Notes: a model not told the origin generated them from the letters alone. DNA of 64,000 nt from Streptomyces coeruleorubidus (GCF_008705135.1 NZ_CP023694.1:5375001-5439000); one strand, 5' to 3'. Shown: positions 24,967-34,252, numbered from the stretch's first letter. A program made the numbers and translations.

Positions 24967-25614
24967 ATGAGTGCCGCCAGCCGCGCCCCCCTGCGCTCGA
25001 ACCGCTCGACCCGCGCGACCCGCTCGACCCGGGTCCGTCGCCGCGCCGCCCTGACCGCCGGTGCCGCCGTGGCAGCGCTGCTCGTCACCGGGTGCGGCTC
25101 CGGCGGCACCTCCGGCGGGGGCGGCAACACCAACTTCGTCACCGGCACCGACGGCATCGCGACGGCCGCCAAGGGTGAGCGCGCCCCGGCACCCGACCTG
25201 TCCGGCAAGACCATCGCCGGCAAGACCCTCGACGTCGCCGACTACAAGGGCAAGGTCGTCGTCCTCAACGTGTGGGGCTCCTGGTGCAACCCCTGCCGGG
25301 CCGAGGCCAAGTACTTCGCGAAGGTGTCCAAGGCGTACGCCGGCAAGGGCGTGCAGTTCGTCGGCATCAACACCCGCGACACCTCCACCGGCGCCGCGCT
25401 CGCCTTCGAGAAGGACTGGGACATCACCTACCCCAGCCTCTACGACCCCACCGGCAAGCTGCTGCTGCGCTTCGGCAGGGGCACCCTCAACCCGCAGGCG
25501 ATCCCCTCCACCCTGATCCTCGACCGGGACGGGAAGATCGCGGCCCGTTCGCTGTCCGCGCTCAGCGAGGAACGGCTGCTGAAGATGCTCAAGCCGGTCG
25601 TCGCCGAGAAGTGA
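24967..25614 (+). CDS. resA: TlpA/ResA-type thioredoxin-like lipoprotein
   Basis: ResA keeps apocytochrome c heme-binding cysteines reduced on the outer face of the membrane. The 215-residue protein has a basic N-terminus, a lipobox with Cys43 (LLVTGC), and a thioredoxin fold with the redox pair Cys107/Cys110 in GSWCNPCRAE, plus the cis-Pro segment QAIPSTLIL. The ribosome-binding site is weak. It opens the system II cytochrome c operon and is followed within 14 bases by ccdA. Confidence 0.93.
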   Translation: MSAASRAPLRSNRSTRATRSTRVRRRAALTAGAAVAALLVTGCGSGGTSGGGGNTNFVTGTDGIATAAKGERAPAPDLSGKTIAGKTLDVADYKGKVVVLNVWGSWCNPCRAEAKYFAKVSKAYAGKGVQFVGINTRDTSTGAALAFEKDWDITYPSLYDPTGKLLLRFGRGTLNPQAIPSTLILDRDGKIAARSLSALSEERLLKMLKPVVAEK

Positions 25615-25627
25615 GCGGAGTAGTGAC

Positions 25628-26398
25628 GTGAGCGCGCTCACCCTCGCCGCGGTGGCGGACCCCAACGGCACGGTGCTCAACGGCGCCCTGCTGGTGGCCC
25701 TGCCCATCGCGCTGCTCGGCGGACTCGTCTCCTTCTTCTCGCCCTGCGTGCTGCCGCTCGTGCCCGGCTACCTGTCCTACGTCACCGGGGTCGCCGGCAC
25801 CGACCTCGCCGAGGCGCGGCGCGGCCGGATGGTCGCGGGCGCCTCGCTGTTCGTGCTCGGCTTCACCGCCGTGTTCGTCTCCTCCGGGGCGCTGTTCGGT
25901 TACTTCGGCGACACGCTCCAGGAGCACAAGGACGTCCTGTCCAAGGTGCTCGGCGTGCTCATGATCCTCATGGGCGTCTTCTTCATGGGCCTGATGCCCT
26001 GGTTCACCCAGCGCGAGTTCCGGCTCCACCGCAAGCCGGTGGCCGGGCTGGTCGGCGCGCCCCTGCTCGGAGCGCTGTTCGGGATCGGCTGGACGCCCTG
26101 CATCGGCCCCACCCTCGCCTCCGTGCTGGCCCTCTCCTCCGACCAGGGGAGCGCCGGACGCGGTGCCGCCCTCACCGTCGCGTACTGTCTGGGCCTGGGC
26201 GTGCCGTTCGTGCTCGCCGCGGTCGCCTTCCGCAAGGCCCTCGGCGCCTTCGGGTGGATCAAGCGCCACTACGTCTGGGTGATGCGGATCGGCGGCACCA
26301 TGATGATCGTGACCGGTCTGCTGCTGCTGACCGGCGCCTGGGACCGCATCGTGCAGGAGATGCAGGTCTGGTCCGACGGCTTCACTGTGGGGATCTGA
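25628..26398 (+). CDS. ccdA: Cytochrome c biogenesis protein CcdA
   Basis: CcdA passes electrons from cytoplasmic thioredoxin to ResA across the membrane. The 256-residue protein has six membrane spans and the two redox Cys in FFSPCVLPLVPGY and GWTPCIGPTLA. The start is the GTG at 25628, right after the resA stop, with GGAGTAGTGAC as ribosome-binding region. Confidence 0.95.
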   Translation: MSALTLAAVADPNGTVLNGALLVALPIALLGGLVSFFSPCVLPLVPGYLSYVTGVAGTDLAEARRGRMVAGASLFVLGFTAVFVSSGALFGYFGDTLQEHKDVLSKVLGVLMILMGVFFMGLMPWFTQREFRLHRKPVAGLVGAPLLGALFGIGWTPCIGPTLASVLALSSDQGSAGRGAALTVAYCLGLGVPFVLAAVAFRKALGAFGWIKRHYVWVMRIGGTMMIVTGLLLLTGAWDRIVQEMQVWSDGFTVGI

Positions 26399-26401
26399 TC
26401 G

Positions 26402-28144
26402 ATGAGCAAGACCACCGCCTCCGACCCGGCCCCGACCGCCGCCGAGAACCAGGAGCTGGGCGACGCCGGCTCCCAGCTGTCCACCGCCCCCACGGAGGAC
26501 GCGCCCAACCTGCCCTCCCTGGGCGTCATCGGCTGGGCCCGCTGGTTCTGGCGGCAGCTCACCTCCATGCGGGTCGCGCTGCTGCTGCTCCTGCTGCTCT
26601 CCCTCGGCGCGATCCCCGGCTCGCTCATCCCGCAGTCCGGCCAGGACGAGACGAAGGTCGCCGACTTCCGCAAGGCCAACCCGACCCTCGGGGACGTCTA
26701 CGACAAGCTCGGCCTGTTCCACGTCTACAGCTCGGTGTGGTTCTCCGCGGTCTACATCCTGCTGTTCATCTCCCTCATCGGCTGCATCGTCCCCCGCACC
26801 TGGCAGTTCGTGGGCCAGCTTCGCGGCCGCCCGCCGCGCGCCCCCAGCCGGCTGAACCGGCTGCCCGCCCACACCACCTGGCGCACCACGGCCGAACCCG
26901 AGCAGATCCACAGCGCCGCCCTGGCCCTGCTGAAGAAGCGCCGGTTCCGCGCCCACCTCGCCGGTGACGCCGTCGCCGCCGAGAAGGGCTACCTGCGCGA
27001 GCTGGGCAACCTCGTCTTCCACATCGCCCTCATCGTGCTGCTGATCGCCTTCGCCTGGGGCCAGCTCTACAAGTCCGAGGGCAACAAACTGATCGTCGAG
27101 GGCGACGGCTTCTCCAACACCCTCACCCAGTACGACGACTTCAAGTCCGGCAACCTCTTCACGTCGGACGACCTGGTGCCGTTCAGCTTCAACCTGAAGA
27201 AGTTCACCGGCACCTACGAGCGCAGCGGCCCCAACAAGGGCACCCCGCGCGTCTACCAGGCCGACCTCACCTACAGCGACGGTCCCTACGGCAAGGACCA
27301 GAAGACCACCGTCAAGGTCAACCACCCCCTGGAGATCGGCGACTCCAAGGTCTACCTCGTCAGCCACGGCTACGCCCCGGTCATCACCGTCCGCGACGCC
27401 AAGGGCAACGTCGTCTTCGACGACGCCGTACCCCTGCTCCCGCTCGACGCCAACGTCACCTCCTCCGGCGTCGTCAAGGTCCTCGACGGCTACCGCAACG
27501 CCGAGGGCAAGAAGGAACAGCTCGGATTCAACGCGTTCTTCGTGCCGACCTTCGGCGGCTCCGCCAGCGGCACGATGCTGTCGCAGTTCCCCGCGCTGGA
27601 CTCCCCGGTGCTCGCGCTGTCCGCCTACCACGGCGACCTGGGGGCCGACTCCGGCATCCCGCAGAGCGTGTACCAGATGGACAAGACCAACATGAAGGAG
27701 TTCAAGGACTCCCAGGGCAAGCTGTTCAAGAAGCTGCTGAAGCCCGGCGAGACCATGACGCTCCCCAACGGCGCCGGTTCGGTCACCTTCGGCAAGGACA
27801 TCAAGGAGTGGGCCGGCTTCCAGGTCGTCCAGGAGCCCGGCGGCGGCTGGGCCCTCGCCGGGGCCCTCGCGGCCATCGGCGGCCTCGCCGCCTCCCTGTT
27901 CATCCAGCGCCGCCGCGTCTGGGTCCGCGCGGTCAAGGGCGCCGACGGCGTCACCGTCGTGGAGATGGCCGGCCTCGGCCGCAGCGAGTCCGCCAAGGTC
28001 CCCGAGGAGCTCGGCGACCTCGCCGGGATCCTCTACGACGAGGCGCCGGCCGCGTCCGGCCCGGACGACCCCGCAGATTCCCCCGACACCGACCAGGAGC
28101 CGGGTACCGAAACCCCCGTACCTGCCGAAGGGGCTGAGAAGTGA
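26402..28144 (+). CDS. resB: Cytochrome c biogenesis protein ResB
   Basis: ResB forms the heme-handling complex of system II with CcsA/CcsB. The 580-residue protein has three N-terminal membrane spans (one at about 58-75, a further one near 115-135, one near 210-225), a large extracytoplasmic domain, and a last span near residue 480. The C-terminal tail is acidic and disordered. Motifs include PGSLIPQ, FHVYSSVWFSAVYILLFISLIGC and ELGNLVFHIALI. It begins three bases after the ccdA stop and overlaps the next start (GTGA). Confidence 0.95.
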   Translation: MSKTTASDPAPTAAENQELGDAGSQLSTAPTEDAPNLPSLGVIGWARWFWRQLTSMRVALLLLLLLSLGAIPGSLIPQSGQDETKVADFRKANPTLGDVYDKLGLFHVYSSVWFSAVYILLFISLIGCIVPRTWQFVGQLRGRPPRAPSRLNRLPAHTTWRTTAEPEQIHSAALALLKKRRFRAHLAGDAVAAEKGYLRELGNLVFHIALIVLLIAFAWGQLYKSEGNKLIVEGDGFSNTLTQYDDFKSGNLFTSDDLVPFSFNLKKFTGTYERSGPNKGTPRVYQADLTYSDGPYGKDQKTTVKVNHPLEIGDSKVYLVSHGYAPVITVRDAKGNVVFDDAVPLLPLDANVTSSGVVKVLDGYRNAEGKKEQLGFNAFFVPTFGGSASGTMLSQFPALDSPVLALSAYHGDLGADSGIPQSVYQMDKTNMKEFKDSQGKLFKKLLKPGETMTLPNGAGSVTFGKDIKEWAGFQVVQEPGGGWALAGALAAIGGLAASLFIQRRRVWVRAVKGADGVTVVEMAGLGRSESAKVPEELGDLAGILYDEAPAASGPDDPADSPDTDQEPGTETPVPAEGAEK

Positions 28145-29220
28145 CTCTCGCCGCCGCCACCAACGAAAACCTCGCGAACATCAGCAATGTGCTGATCTAC
28201 TCCGCGATGGCCGTCTACACCCTGGCGTTCTTCGCGTACATCGCCGAATGGCTCTTCGGCAGCCGCAGCAAGGTCGCCCGGACCGCCGCCGCGCTCACCA
28301 GCGAGCCGGAGGCGAAGAAGGCGCCCGCCGTCACCGTGAACAAGGCGGGCGGCACCGCCGTCCTGGAGCGGCCGAAGGTCACCGTGCGGGCCGCGAGCGG
28401 TCAGCGGGACGTGCCGGACGGTCCCGGGGCGCACGGCGGTGACGAACAGGGCGACCTGTACGGCCGCATCGCCATCTCCCTCACCGTGCTCGCCTTCCTG
28501 ATCGAGCTGGGCGGCGTCGTCGCCCGCGCGGCCTCGGTGGAGCGGGCGCCGTGGGGCAACATGTACGAGTTCAACATCACGTTCTCCACGGTCGCCGTCG
28601 GCGTGTACCTCGGGCTGCTGGCGCTGAAGAAGAACGTGCGCTGGCTCGGCCTGTTCCTGATCACCTCGGTCCTGCTGGACCTGGGCCTCGCGGTCACGGT
28701 CCTCTACACCGCCAGCGACCAGCTGGTTCCGGCCCTGCACTCGTACTGGCTGTACATCCACGTCTCCACGGCGATCTTCTGCGGCGCGGTCTTCTACGTC
28801 GGCGCGGTCGGCACGATCCTGTACCTCTTCAAGGACTCCTACGAGAACAAGCTCGCGAGCGGCGGCACGCCCGGCACCTTCGCGACGTCCGTCCTGGAGC
28901 GGCTGCCGTCCTCCGCCTCCCTCGACAAGTTCTCCTACCGCGTCAACGCGGCCGTCTTCCCGCTGTGGACGTTCACGATCATCGCGGGCGCCATCTGGGC
29001 CGGCGACGCCTGGGGCCGCTACTGGGGCTGGGACCCGAAGGAGACCTGGTCCTTCATCACCTGGGTCGCCTACGCCTGCTACCTGCACGCCCGCGCCACC
29101 GCCGGCTGGAAGGGCCGCAAGGCCGCCTACCTGGCGCTCGTCGCCTTCGGCTGCTGGCTGTTCAACTACTACGGCGTGAACATCTTCGTCTCCGGCAAGC
29201 ACTCGTACGCGGGCGTCTAG
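28141..29220 (+). CDS. ccsB: Cytochrome c biogenesis protein CcsB (CcsA family)
   Basis: The 359-residue membrane protein is the heme exporter/ligase partner of ResB. The tryptophan-rich WWD signature is WGRYWGWDPKETWSFITW near residue 300; conserved His are in LHSYWLYIHVSTA and NYYGVNIF-type segments. About eight spans are visible. A cytoplasmic insert between the first spans (about 45-100) is charged and low-complexity. The GTG overlaps the resB stop. A strong terminator follows at 29233. Confidence 0.95.
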   Translation: MTLAAATNENLANISNVLIYSAMAVYTLAFFAYIAEWLFGSRSKVARTAAALTSEPEAKKAPAVTVNKAGGTAVLERPKVTVRAASGQRDVPDGPGAHGGDEQGDLYGRIAISLTVLAFLIELGGVVARAASVERAPWGNMYEFNITFSTVAVGVYLGLLALKKNVRWLGLFLITSVLLDLGLAVTVLYTASDQLVPALHSYWLYIHVSTAIFCGAVFYVGAVGTILYLFKDSYENKLASGGTPGTFATSVLERLPSSASLDKFSYRVNAAVFPLWTFTIIAGAIWAGDAWGRYWGWDPKETWSFITWVAYACYLHARATAGWKGRKAAYLALVAFGCWLFNYYGVNIFVSGKHSYAGV

Positions 29221-29232
29221 CCCGTACCGGCG

Positions 29233-29275
29233 AAGGCCGGTTCCCGCGACCTGAGTCACGGGAACCGGCCTTTTG
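29233..29275 (+). terminator. Terminator of the cytochrome c operon
   Basis: A perfect 14-bp stem, AAGGCCGGTTCCCG (29233-29246) with its complement at 29259-29272, followed by TTTT. This is the clearest rho-independent terminator in the window. Confidence 0.9.
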
Positions 29276-29322
29276 CCTGCCGCTCGTGAGCGAGCGACGT
29301 CAGCAGCACCAGCCGGGCACGG

Positions 29323-30720
29323 TCAGGCCGGATCGGCGACCGAGGTGATCAGATCCCCCAGCCGCTCGGCGTACAGCCGCATGTTCTTGTGCGCGACGTC
29401 CGTGTCCGGATAGCGGCCGGCGAACCACAGACCCTCGTGGAGGCGGGTGATCCAGGCGCAGACCTGGTCGCCGTAGGACACCCTGAGCAGCCCGTACGCC
29501 TTCCGGTCCGCCCAGTCGTCGGAGCCGGGGATACCGCGCGTGTCGACGAACGAGACGATCGAGTACAGGTCGGGGGACGTCGGGCGGAAGTCGGTGCCGA
29601 GGAGGTGGAGTACCCGGGCGAGGGGGATGCGGGCCAGCCGGCGGTTGGCCTGGAGCGCGGCGCGTACGGTGCGCAGGACGCTCGGGAAGTCGGTGGCTTC
29701 GGACATGGGGATCTCGATCGGGGCGCCGCCCACGTACCAGCCGACCGACTGCGACCACTGGGACTTCACCCGCGTGTGGAACGGCACGACCGTGCGGTAG
29801 ACGGGCTCGCCGCCGATCTCGTGGACGATCAGGGCGGTGGCCGCGAGGACACCGACCAGGCTCCCGCCGTACGGGCGGCAGTACGACTCGAACGCGGCGG
29901 CGGCATCCGCGTCCACCATCATCTCGCGCATGAACTTCTGCGTGGGCAGTTCGCCCCCGGGATCCACGCCGAGGTCCACGGGGAAGCTCGGCAGCCGTCC
30001 GCCGCAACGCCGGATGAACTCCCGCCAGCGGGAGACGATGTCGTGATCCGCGTCGATGCGGTCGGCGTCCGCCCGCTCGGCCTCGCAGAAGTCGACGTAA
30101 CTGCTCACCGGCTCCGGCCCCTCGGCACGGCCCGCGACCCCGGCCTCGTACAGCTCGTGGATCTCGGCGGGGATGCGGTGGATGGAGTAGGCGTCGACGT
30201 TGCTGTGGTCGAAGGCCATGTACACGCTGGTGCAGTCGTCCCGGACGACCGCCGTGTAGATGAGGTTGGGCCAGCGCAGGGCGTCCGCCGTGGTGTCGAA
30301 GCGGTCCTGGAGGTGCTGGGCCAGGGCCGCCGCGTCGTCGAAGTCGCCGACGTCCTCGCGGTGCAGGGACACCGAGGAGGGGTCCAGTGTGAAGCGGCGG
30401 ATCGAGTCGCCGGGCCCACCCGCCCAGCGGAAACCGCTGCGCAGGGTCTCGTGCCGCAGCGTCCAGCTGCGCAGCGCCTCGCCCAGCGCGTCCAGGTCGG
30501 CCCGTCCCGGGATGTCGAACGCCGCGCCCAGCCAGGTCGGCACGAACAGTCCGTCCTCCCGGACGGACCGCGCCGTCCGGATGTGCGACTCCTGGATGTA
30601 CGCCGGCGGCCTGGAGTCCTCGGGCAAAGCCTTCGCCGTTGCGACAGTCGCCGGACTGAGTGTCCATTCGAAGAGTCGCCCAGGTCGGACCTCGCAGCGC
30701 TGGATATCAGTCATTCGCAC
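29323..30720 (-). CDS. Stand-alone condensation-fold acyltransferase-like protein
   Basis: A 465-residue protein with the condensation/PapA-type acyltransferase fold: the first half ends in a DHSNVDA motif (His172, Asp176) matching the HHxxxDG active site with the second His and the Asp kept, but the first His and the Gly replaced. The second half has VPFHTRVKSQWSQSVGWYVGG, like the floor-loop and latch regions. No carrier protein, adenylation or PKS gene is nearby. The GTG at 30720 has GGAG seven bases upstream; an ATG at 30714 is alternative. It may transfer an acyl group to an alcohol or amine. Confidence 0.8.
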   Translation of the reverse strand: MRMTDIQRCEVRPGRLFEWTLSPATVATAKALPEDSRPPAYIQESHIRTARSVREDGLFVPTWLGAAFDIPGRADLDALGEALRSWTLRHETLRSGFRWAGGPGDSIRRFTLDPSSVSLHREDVGDFDDAAALAQHLQDRFDTTADALRWPNLIYTAVVRDDCTSVYMAFDHSNVDAYSIHRIPAEIHELYEAGVAGRAEGPEPVSSYVDFCEAERADADRIDADHDIVSRWREFIRRCGGRLPSFPVDLGVDPGGELPTQKFMREMMVDADAAAAFESYCRPYGGSLVGVLAATALIVHEIGGEPVYRTVVPFHTRVKSQWSQSVGWYVGGAPIEIPMSEATDFPSVLRTVRAALQANRRLARIPLARVLHLLGTDFRPTSPDLYSIVSFVDTRGIPGSDDWADRKAYGLLRVSYGDQVCAWITRLHEGLWFAGRYPDTDVAHKNMRLYAERLGDLITSVADPA

Positions 30721-30778
30721 AGGGGGTCTCCGTTCGCAGGTGGGATAGACCCGACCAAAGGAATGGCGAACCAGCTAA

Positions 30779-30805
30779 CGGCGACACCCGGTGTCGGCGT
30801 TTTTT
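30779..30805 (+). terminator. Terminator-like hairpin facing plus-strand transcripts
   Basis: CGGCGACACC (30779-30788) pairs with GGTGTCGGCG (30790-30799) with one mismatch and is followed by six T. Both flanking genes are on the minus strand, so it faces the wrong way to end either. It may stop antisense transcription into the MerR gene. Confidence 0.4.
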
Positions 30806-30880
30806 CAATGGATCGGATGGCATCTCGAACGGCGATGCGAGCCCTGGCCGGTGCGCTCGGTTGACGCCGGGTGGCCGTCA

Positions 30881-31615
30881 TCACCTGGCTGAGGGTCCCG
30901 GCCCACCCGCGCTGACCTCCAGATAGGCGTGGAGGGCAGCCGCGCCCCCGGTCATGGCCCTGCTCCGAGCCGTCAGCGCCTCCCCGCGCGCCGCGACGGC
31001 CGCCCGCAGCGCCTCGCTGCTGCCCTCCCGCCGCAGGCCCTCCAGCACCGGACGGATCTGGTCGAAGAGATAGTGACTGCGGCGCAGCGTGTGCACGAGC
31101 CGGGCGTCGCGCACATCGGCGGGTTCGTAGACGCGGTACCCCGTGCCGCGCTCGCGCCCCGGCGTGAGCAGCCCGGCCCCCTCCCACACCCGCAGCGCGG
31201 ACGTCCGTACGCCCAGCAGCGCGGCCACCTCCCCGATGCGCAGCCCGCCGGACCGTGGCAGCGGGGCGGGCGGCTGGGCCGCCAGCAGCTCCAGGGCCTG
31301 GCTCGCGGCCCGCAGGGAGACCCGCTCCTCGTGCAGGGCGGCATGCGCGGCGTCGACCAGCGCGAGCGCGCCCGGGACGTCCCCGTCGTGCAGGGACCGC
31401 ATGATCTCCGTCGCCTTCACGGGCCCGTACCCCCGCATCAGGGCCCGGTACGCCAGCAGCGCGGCGCGGTGCACGTCCCCGAAGACGCGGTAGCCGGACG
31501 CGGTCCGCGCGGCGGGCGGCAGCACCCCGGCGTCCTCGTAGTTGCGGATCTGCTGCGTCGAGACACCGGCCAGCCGGGCGAGGTCGACGGGGCGGAGTCG
31601 GCGTTCGTTGGTCAT
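30881..31615 (-). CDS. MerR family regulator with two DNA-binding domains
   Basis: A 244-residue protein with two MerR helix-turn-helix modules. The first is at about residues 8-72 (DLARLAGVSTQQIRNYEDAGVLPPAARTASGYRVF) and the second at about 124-190 (RIGEVAALLGVRTSALRVWEGAGLLTPGRERGTGYRVY). The short C-terminal helix ends without a metal-binding Cys set, so it is not a classical metal sensor. Divergent from the UvrA-like gene, with TTGAAG-type elements in the gap. A single chain could act like a MerR dimer. Confidence 0.85.
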   Translation of the reverse strand: MTNERRLRPVDLARLAGVSTQQIRNYEDAGVLPPAARTASGYRVFGDVHRAALLAYRALMRGYGPVKATEIMRSLHDGDVPGALALVDAAHAALHEERVSLRAASQALELLAAQPPAPLPRSGGLRIGEVAALLGVRTSALRVWEGAGLLTPGRERGTGYRVYEPADVRDARLVHTLRRSHYLFDQIRPVLEGLRREGSSEALRAAVAARGEALTARSRAMTGGAAALHAYLEVSAGGPGPSAR

Positions 31616-31674
31616 CGATTTGAAGGTTACGGCAGGAGAACCATTGCTGATGCCTGAAAAGTCTCAACACCGCA

Positions 31675-31694
31675 CTTCAATGGAAGACTTGAAG
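31675..31694. promoter_or_regulatory. Inverted repeat next to the uvrA-like start
   Basis: CTTCAA (31675-31680) and TTGAAG (31689-31694) are inverted around 8 bases and end two bases before the ATG at 31697. A further TTGAAGG occurs at about 31619-31625, next to the MerR start. These could be the tandem-MerR operators. Confidence 0.5.
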
Positions 31695-31696
31695 GA

Positions 31697-34201
31697 ATGG
31701 ACAACAGCATCCGGGTCACCGGCGCCCGCCTCCACAACCTCAGGAACGTCTCCCTCTCCCTGCCGAAGAACAAGCTGGTCGTCCTGACCGGCCTGTCCGG
31801 CTCCGGCAAGTCCACGCTCGCCTTCGACACCCTCCACCGGGAGGGCCAGCGGCAGTACCTGGAGTCGCTGGGCATGGTCACCGGATTCGTCAGCAAACCC
31901 GCCGTCGACTCGATCAGCGGCCTGTCCCCGTCCATCAGCGTCGACCAGCACCTCACCAACCGCAGCCCGCGCTCTACGGTCGGCACGGTCACCGAGGTGT
32001 TCACGTACCTGCGGCTGCTGTGGTCGCGGATCGGGACCCGCCCCTGCCCCGGGTGCGGCAAGAGCATCCCGCCGTCGTACGCCAACGAGGCGGAGGCCGA
32101 CACCACGGCCGACGACGACGCCGAGGGGGAGCAGACCCCCTGCCCGCACTGCGGCACCCTCGTGCCCGAGCTGGTGATGGGCTCCTTCTCCTTCAACAAG
32201 CCCGCGGGCGCCTGCCCGTCCTGCACCGGCCTGGGCGAGGTCATCCGCCCCGACGTACGGCGACTGGTCGACGGCTCCCGCTCACTGTCCCAGGGTGCGG
32301 TACGGGGCTGGAACCCGAAGCTCACCGAGTGGAACCTCACCGCGCTGCGGGCAGCCTCCCGCCACTACGGCTTCACCTTCGACCCGGACCTCCCGGTCGG
32401 TGAACTGGGCGAGCAGCAGCGCGACTTGCTGGTGTACGGCGTCGAAAGCCCGGAGTTCCGGCGGCACTTCCCGTCGGTCGAGGCGCCGGCGACCGTGGCG
32501 ACGGGCCGCTTCGAAGGGGTCGCCACAGCGCTGCTGCGGCGCTACACCGAGCGCGCCCACGACCCCGAGTACCGCGAACGGGCCGAGAAACAGGGCCTGG
32601 TGAAGCAGCCCTGCGGGGAGTGCGAGGGCACCCGGCTGCGGCCGGAGAGCCGTGCGGTGACCGTGCACGGACTGACGATCGTCGAGGCGGCACGGCTGCC
32701 GCTCACCGAACTCGACGGCTGGCTGGCCGCCCTGAAGGAGCGGTCGGCCGGGGACGAGTGGCTGCTCGTGGAGCCGGTCGTCGCCGACCTGGAGGAGCGG
32801 GTACGGCGCCTGGTCGACGTCGGGGTCGGCTACCTCAGCCTGGAGCAGTCCACGCCGAGCCTCTCCGCCGGGGAGACCCAGCGGCTGCGGCTGGCCGCCC
32901 TGCTCGGCTCCGGCCTGACCGGCGTGCTCTACGTCCTCGACGAGCCGACCATCGGACTGCACCCCTCGGACACCGCCCGCCTGATCGGCGTCCTGCGCCG
33001 CCTGCGCGACCTGGGCAACACCGTGCTGGTGGTCGAGCACGACCTGGACGTGCTGCGGGCGGCGGACCACGTGGTGGACGTCGGCCCGGGGGCGGGCCGC
33101 AACGGCGGACGGATCGTGGCGGCCGGGACGCCGCAGGAGGTGGGCCGGGCCGAAGGCTCGGTGACCGGCGCGTATCTGTCGGGCCGGCTGCCCGCCCCCG
33201 AGTCCCGGGACCGCGGCGGCAACGGCACGGCGGTCGTGATCCGCGGGGCCCGGGCCCACAACCTCAAGGACGTGACCGTACGGATCCCGCTGAACCGCCT
33301 GGTGACGGTCACGGGCCCGTCCGGCTCGGGCAAGTCGACGCTGCTGCTGGACATCCTGGGCCGCGCCGCCCGCCGCCACTTCCACGGGGCGGGGGAACTC
33401 CCCGCCGAACACGACGGCATCGACGGCTGGGAGCACCTGTCCAAGGCGGTCCTCATCGACCAGGAGCCGATCAGCCGCGTCCCACGCTCCAACGCCGCGA
33501 CCTACTCGGACGTCTTCACACCGATCCGCGAGGTCTTCGCCGCGAGCAGCGAAGGACGCCTGACGGCAGGCCGGTTCTCCTTCAACGTGCCGGGCGGACG
33601 CTGCGAACGTTGCGAGGGCGCGGGCGTGCTCACGGTACGCATGCACTTCCTCCCGGCCGTGGAGGTGCGCTGCCCGGGGTGCCGGGGCCGCCGCTTCCGG
33701 CCGGAGGTGCTGGCGGTGCGGTACCAGGGGCACGACATCGCGGAGGTGCTGGAGGCGACGGTGGACGAGGCGCTCGAGGTGTTCCGGGACGTGCCCGCCG
33801 TGGCCGGCCGGTTGCGGCGCATGGCGGACGTCGGCCTCGGCTACCTCCCGCTGGGCCAGCCCGCGCCCACACTGTCCGGAGGCGAGGCGCAGCGCCTGAA
33901 ACTCGCGAAGGAACTGGGGCGCCGGGCGGCCGACCGCACGCTCTACGTCCTCGACGAGCCGACGACCGGCCTGCACGCGGCGGACTCGGCACGGCTGTTG
34001 GACGTGCTCCAGCGGCTGGTGGACGCGGGGCACTCCGTCATCACCATCGAGCACAACGTCGACGTCATGCGGGCGTCGGACTGGCTGATCGACCTCGGGC
34101 CGGTCGGCGGGGCCGGCGGGGGCCGGGTGGTGGCCGAGGGGACCCCGCAGGAGGTGGCGGCCGTGCGGGCGTCTCGGACAGGTGGGTTTCTGGCAGGGTG
34201 A
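31697..34201 (+). CDS. UvrA-like ABC ATPase (UvrA2 type)
   Basis: An 834-residue paralogue of excinuclease UvrA, shorter than the 950-plus residues of housekeeping UvrA. It has two ABC modules: Walker A GLSGSGKST at 32-40 and GPSGSGKST near 540, with signature motifs LSAGETQRLRLA and LSGGEAQRLKLA and Walker B LYVLDEPT in both. Zinc-binding CxxC pairs are in CPGCGKS/CPHCGT and CERCEGAG/CPGCRG. There is no ribosome-binding site, so it may be leaderless. UvrA2 proteins often sit beside drug genes and give DNA-damage or drug tolerance. It is probably controlled by the divergent tandem MerR. Confidence 0.88.
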   Translation: MDNSIRVTGARLHNLRNVSLSLPKNKLVVLTGLSGSGKSTLAFDTLHREGQRQYLESLGMVTGFVSKPAVDSISGLSPSISVDQHLTNRSPRSTVGTVTEVFTYLRLLWSRIGTRPCPGCGKSIPPSYANEAEADTTADDDAEGEQTPCPHCGTLVPELVMGSFSFNKPAGACPSCTGLGEVIRPDVRRLVDGSRSLSQGAVRGWNPKLTEWNLTALRAASRHYGFTFDPDLPVGELGEQQRDLLVYGVESPEFRRHFPSVEAPATVATGRFEGVATALLRRYTERAHDPEYRERAEKQGLVKQPCGECEGTRLRPESRAVTVHGLTIVEAARLPLTELDGWLAALKERSAGDEWLLVEPVVADLEERVRRLVDVGVGYLSLEQSTPSLSAGETQRLRLAALLGSGLTGVLYVLDEPTIGLHPSDTARLIGVLRRLRDLGNTVLVVEHDLDVLRAADHVVDVGPGAGRNGGRIVAAGTPQEVGRAEGSVTGAYLSGRLPAPESRDRGGNGTAVVIRGARAHNLKDVTVRIPLNRLVTVTGPSGSGKSTLLLDILGRAARRHFHGAGELPAEHDGIDGWEHLSKAVLIDQEPISRVPRSNAATYSDVFTPIREVFAASSEGRLTAGRFSFNVPGGRCERCEGAGVLTVRMHFLPAVEVRCPGCRGRRFRPEVLAVRYQGHDIAEVLEATVDEALEVFRDVPAVAGRLRRMADVGLGYLPLGQPAPTLSGGEAQRLKLAKELGRRAADRTLYVLDEPTTGLHAADSARLLDVLQRLVDAGHSVITIEHNVDVMRASDWLIDLGPVGGAGGGRVVAEGTPQEVAAVRASRTGGFLAG

Positions 34202-34252
34202 CCTGCGCCGGGCTCTCGGGTTCGCCCGCTTCCTCGGCGGCGTCGTGCCCCG

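Noticed and set aside
29323..34201. A small antibiotic gene cluster around the condensation protein and UvrA-like gene.
   Set aside because: No adenylation, carrier, PKS or tailoring genes are present, so a biosynthetic cluster cannot be supported.
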